From an uncultured Eubacteriales bacterium (GTDB lineage: Bacteria; Bacillota; Clostridia; Oscillospirales; CAG-272): a DNA stretch of 7,462 nucleotides. Where the stretch lies: contig CAKSPL010000057.1 of NCBI GenBank assembly GCA_934481325.1, forward strand, positions 1 through 7,462, given 5' to 3'. How positions within the stretch are numbered: the first letter of the stretch is position 1; each line of letters starts with the position of its first letter. Under the pieces are notes generated by a model. The model was not told the DNA's origin, made no database searches, and saw nothing but the letters and a program-made list of their open reading frames with translations. Shown here one piece after another: positions 6,191 through 7,462 of this stretch. Position numbers and translations under genes: made by a program.

Positions 6191-6223
6191 CCGGAGGAAA
6201 CCTTTTCGAAAGGTTTCCTCCGG
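6191..6223. repeat. Long perfect inverted repeat (15-bp stem, TCG loop)
   Basis: The arms CCGGAGGAAACCTTT and AAAGGTTTCCTCCGG pair perfectly around a 3-base loop. No T-run follows. It sits in the non-coding stretch between the two convergent genes. The form is that of a palindromic intergenic repeat, and similar 'ggaaacctttt' hairpins are, as I recall, frequent between genes in Oscillospiraceae. A role in termination, RNA stability or chromosome structure cannot be separated from sequence alone. Confidence 0.6.
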
Positions 6224-6253
6224 CGCGCCTCTGGGAGTGCACCCACAGGCAGG

Positions 6254-6287
6254 AAAGCGGCTCGGGGAATACCCCGAGCCGCTTTTT
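6254..6287. terminator. Bidirectional intrinsic terminator between convergent genes
   Basis: AAAGCGGCTCGGGG (6254-6267) pairs perfectly with CCCCGAGCCGCTTT (6272-6285) around an AATA loop, giving 14 bp. The plus strand continues as TT, then ctgtttt, a classical T-tail ending transcripts from the small membrane protein gene. On the minus strand the A-run becomes TTT, so it can also end the SHOCT protein transcript, whose stop codon is six bases away. Confidence 0.88.
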
Positions 6288-6292
6288 CTGTT

Positions 6293-7105
6293 TTATTCTT
6301 TATTCTGCAATCCCAACAGTCGAGCCTTCTTTTTTTCGTAATCCTCCGCGGTGATCCATCCCAGCTCCTTGAGGCGGTTCAGCTCATTCAGGGTCTCGGT
6401 CAGTACGGCTGTCCAAGCGGTTGCGGCATCTGCGGGCTTTGCGCACCTGAAAAGACTTAAAACGTCCAGCTCGTCGGCGATCCCGTTTACATATTCGCTT
6501 TTTATGGAAACAAGCTCTTTGGCAGGGATAAAAATTACTAGCCCAAGGTAAGAACTGATCAGTGTGGCATATGCACCCCAGCCAAGGCACGGAGTCCACC
6601 CCGGATGTGCGCTTGCCTCGAAAAGCTCGTTGCCGGAAACGCTGAGGAGAATACAGCAGGATGCCATAGCCGCCAGACCTACCGACGTAAGAATGATGCT
6701 GATCATCATCATTGTTTTGACCGTTGTGTTCTCTTTTTCAATTTCTTCATCGCGTGGCAACAGACACCGCGCTTTCCTTTTCAGATAAAATTTCGTAAAT
6801 AGCATCGCTGTCGATTCCGCCATCGTCGCTCCGATGAAAAAAGCGAAAAATGCGATTGTCACAAACGCGAGCTTGAACGGCGAAAGCATATTTGTGAGCC
6901 GGAACAATGTGAAATTTACCGGCTTGCTGACCGTTGTGCCGTTGTCAAAGGAAATGATCGGCGCAAAGAACATAAAAGAAAAAGCCAATACAAGCAAGAA
7001 TTCCCCTGCATAGAGCATCACTTTGTGGTGAACGGGCGGCTTTGCTTTATTTTTTCTCAACAATAGGATGAAGGTTCGGGTGCGTTCTCTTTCTTCGGTT
7101 GTCAT
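6293..7105 (-). CDS. Four-helix membrane protein with C-terminal SHOCT-like domain
   Basis: The 270-residue product starts with a charged cytoplasmic-type segment, then has four predicted membrane helices at about 29-51, 78-102, 131-155 and 175-196. A basic/acidic loop (108-128) separates helices two and three. The C-terminal stretch at about 242-265 (LNRLKELGWITAEDYEKKKARLL) has the SHOCT pattern: leucine-rich helix, a turn with 'G-x-I-T-x-E/D-x-Y', then a lysine-rich helix. SHOCT segments occur at the ends of many unrelated proteins and are thought to mediate oligomerisation. I do not recognise the membrane part. AAGGAG at 7111-7116, five bases before the ATG at 7105, supports the start. 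The gene stands alone, convergent with the small membrane protein gene. Its base composition is visibly less GC-rich than the operon and it carries more Phe, Ile and Lys codons, which may indicate separate origin. Confidence 0.8.
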   Translation of the reverse strand: MTTEERERTRTFILLLRKNKAKPPVHHKVMLYAGEFLLVLAFSFMFFAPIISFDNGTTVSKPVNFTLFRLTNMLSPFKLAFVTIAFFAFFIGATMAESTAMLFTKFYLKRKARCLLPRDEEIEKENTTVKTMMMISIILTSVGLAAMASCCILLSVSGNELFEASAHPGWTPCLGWGAYATLISSYLGLVIFIPAKELVSIKSEYVNGIADELDVLSLFRCAKPADAATAWTAVLTETLNELNRLKELGWITAEDYEKKKARLLGLQNKE

Positions 7106-7215
7106 AAGTACTCCTTTTTATCGTGATTTGTTTTCGGAACAGGTGCGGGAATGTGAATTTCTCGCGTTTTCGGATTCGGGCATCCGTAGGTGAATTACGG
7201 GAAACGGAATGCCCG

Positions 7216-7257
7216 GCGAAACGGCTCTGCGATTGCTTCAGTGCCGTTTCGCTTTTT
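7216..7257 (+). terminator. Hairpin with T-run, terminator-like on the plus strand
   Basis: GCGAAACGGC (7216-7225) pairs with GCCGTTTCGC (7243-7252) around a 17-base loop and is followed by TTTTT (7253-7257). It looks like an intrinsic terminator for plus-strand transcription, yet no plus-strand gene precedes it in the window. It lies between the broken phosphoesterase and the SHOCT gene, both on the minus strand, where it lacks a T-run. It may be the old bidirectional end signal of the phosphoesterase gene. Confidence 0.5.
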
Positions 7258-7271
7258 CGTATCTCGTCGGG

Positions 7272-7462
7272 CTATACATAAAATTCCTCCCCTGTTTCCA
7301 GGCACACGCATCAGAGCGGATTGCCGAATGCCGCTCCACAGTCAATGGCGATCCGGTGATCTCCAGATTGATTTCCAACGGCAACTGCTCCCCCAGGTGA
7401 TCTGGTTTAAAACCGAACGGAAATGCCTTGTGTTTCCGTGAATATCGGAAAGTACATAGATC
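7272..7462 (-). pseudogene. Calcineurin-like metallophosphoesterase remnant, internally deleted
   Basis: From the right edge, the minus strand reads IYVLSDIHGNTRHFRSVLNQI (7461-7399), the N-terminus of Ser/Thr-phosphatase-like metallophosphoesterases. The D-I-H-G-N metal motif is intact, and the edge base G would complete an ATG start just outside the window. This frame soon stops. In another frame, GDHRIAIDCGAAFGNPL then CVCLETGEEFYV ends with TAG at 7272-7274; this is the C-terminus of the same family. Family members are about 230-260 residues, so roughly 180 central codons are missing and the two ends are out of frame. The C-terminal part also carries an in-frame TGA at 7311-7313 where relatives have an amino acid. 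The central metal and catalytic motifs (GD, GNHE, H) are gone, so it cannot be active. Both end matches are from memory of the family. Confidence 0.72.

Noticed and set aside
7130..7174. Nine-base direct repeat GTTTTCGGA at 7130-7138 and 7166-7174 upstream of the SHOCT gene
   Set aside because: Two short copies 36 bases apart could be regulator half-sites, but no promoter could be placed relative to them and two 9-mers are weak evidence.
7190..7441. An 83-codon plus-strand frame near the right edge
   Set aside because: It is antisense to the phosphoesterase remnant, which has recognisable family motifs at both ends; no ribosome binding site and no recognisable protein features.

Overview
The window looks like chromosome from an uncultured gut-type Clostridia (Oscillospiraceae/Ruminococcaceae-like) bacterium. 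The genes are fairly GC-rich, start codons are preceded by strong GGAGG-type ribosome binding sites, and the protein families (DUF6062, YtqB/MnmM, SHOCT membrane protein, CE7 and GH2 enzymes) are typical of that class. No mobile element, CRISPR array, rRNA or tRNA was seen.

Layout. (1) 1-376, plus strand: the 3' part of a uridine kinase gene (udk). (2) 377-714: a gene-free convergent region with two strong GC-rich hairpins that are inverted copies of the same 19-base palindrome, plus one copy of an apparent intergenic repeat. (3) 715-5727, minus strand: five tightly packed genes that read as one operon from a sigma-A-like promoter at 5754-5782. In transcription order they are a DUF6062 cysteine/histidine protein, an SGNH/GDSL hydrolase, an MnmM (YtqB) family methyltransferase, a family 2 glycoside hydrolase and a CE7 acetyl esterase. 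(4) 5728-5874: a divergent regulatory region. (5) 5875-6060, plus strand: a 61-residue single-pass membrane protein that is easy to miss because its frame is continuous with an antisense reading frame. (6) 6061-6292: a hairpin-rich intergenic stretch holding a second copy of the repeat and a bidirectional terminator. (7) 6293-7105, minus strand: a four-helix membrane protein with a C-terminal SHOCT-like segment. (8) 7272-7462, minus strand: the remains of a metallophosphoesterase gene that keeps its first ~21 codons and its last ~35 codons but has lost the centre.

How the genes fit together. The three hydrolases (SGNH esterase, GH2, CE7 esterase) have no signal peptides. They look like a cytoplasmic set that trims acetylated oligosaccharides already taken up by the cell. 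The tRNA-modification-type methyltransferase sits among them, one base after the SGNH stop codon, so the operon mixes carbohydrate use with translation. No transporter or regulator for this set lies in the window.

I did not find a clearly new defence or mobile system. The items most worth a second look are the mixed operon, the unusual GH2 active-site surroundings, the duplicated Cys/His motif of the DUF6062 protein, the eroded phosphoesterase and the paired inverted terminators.
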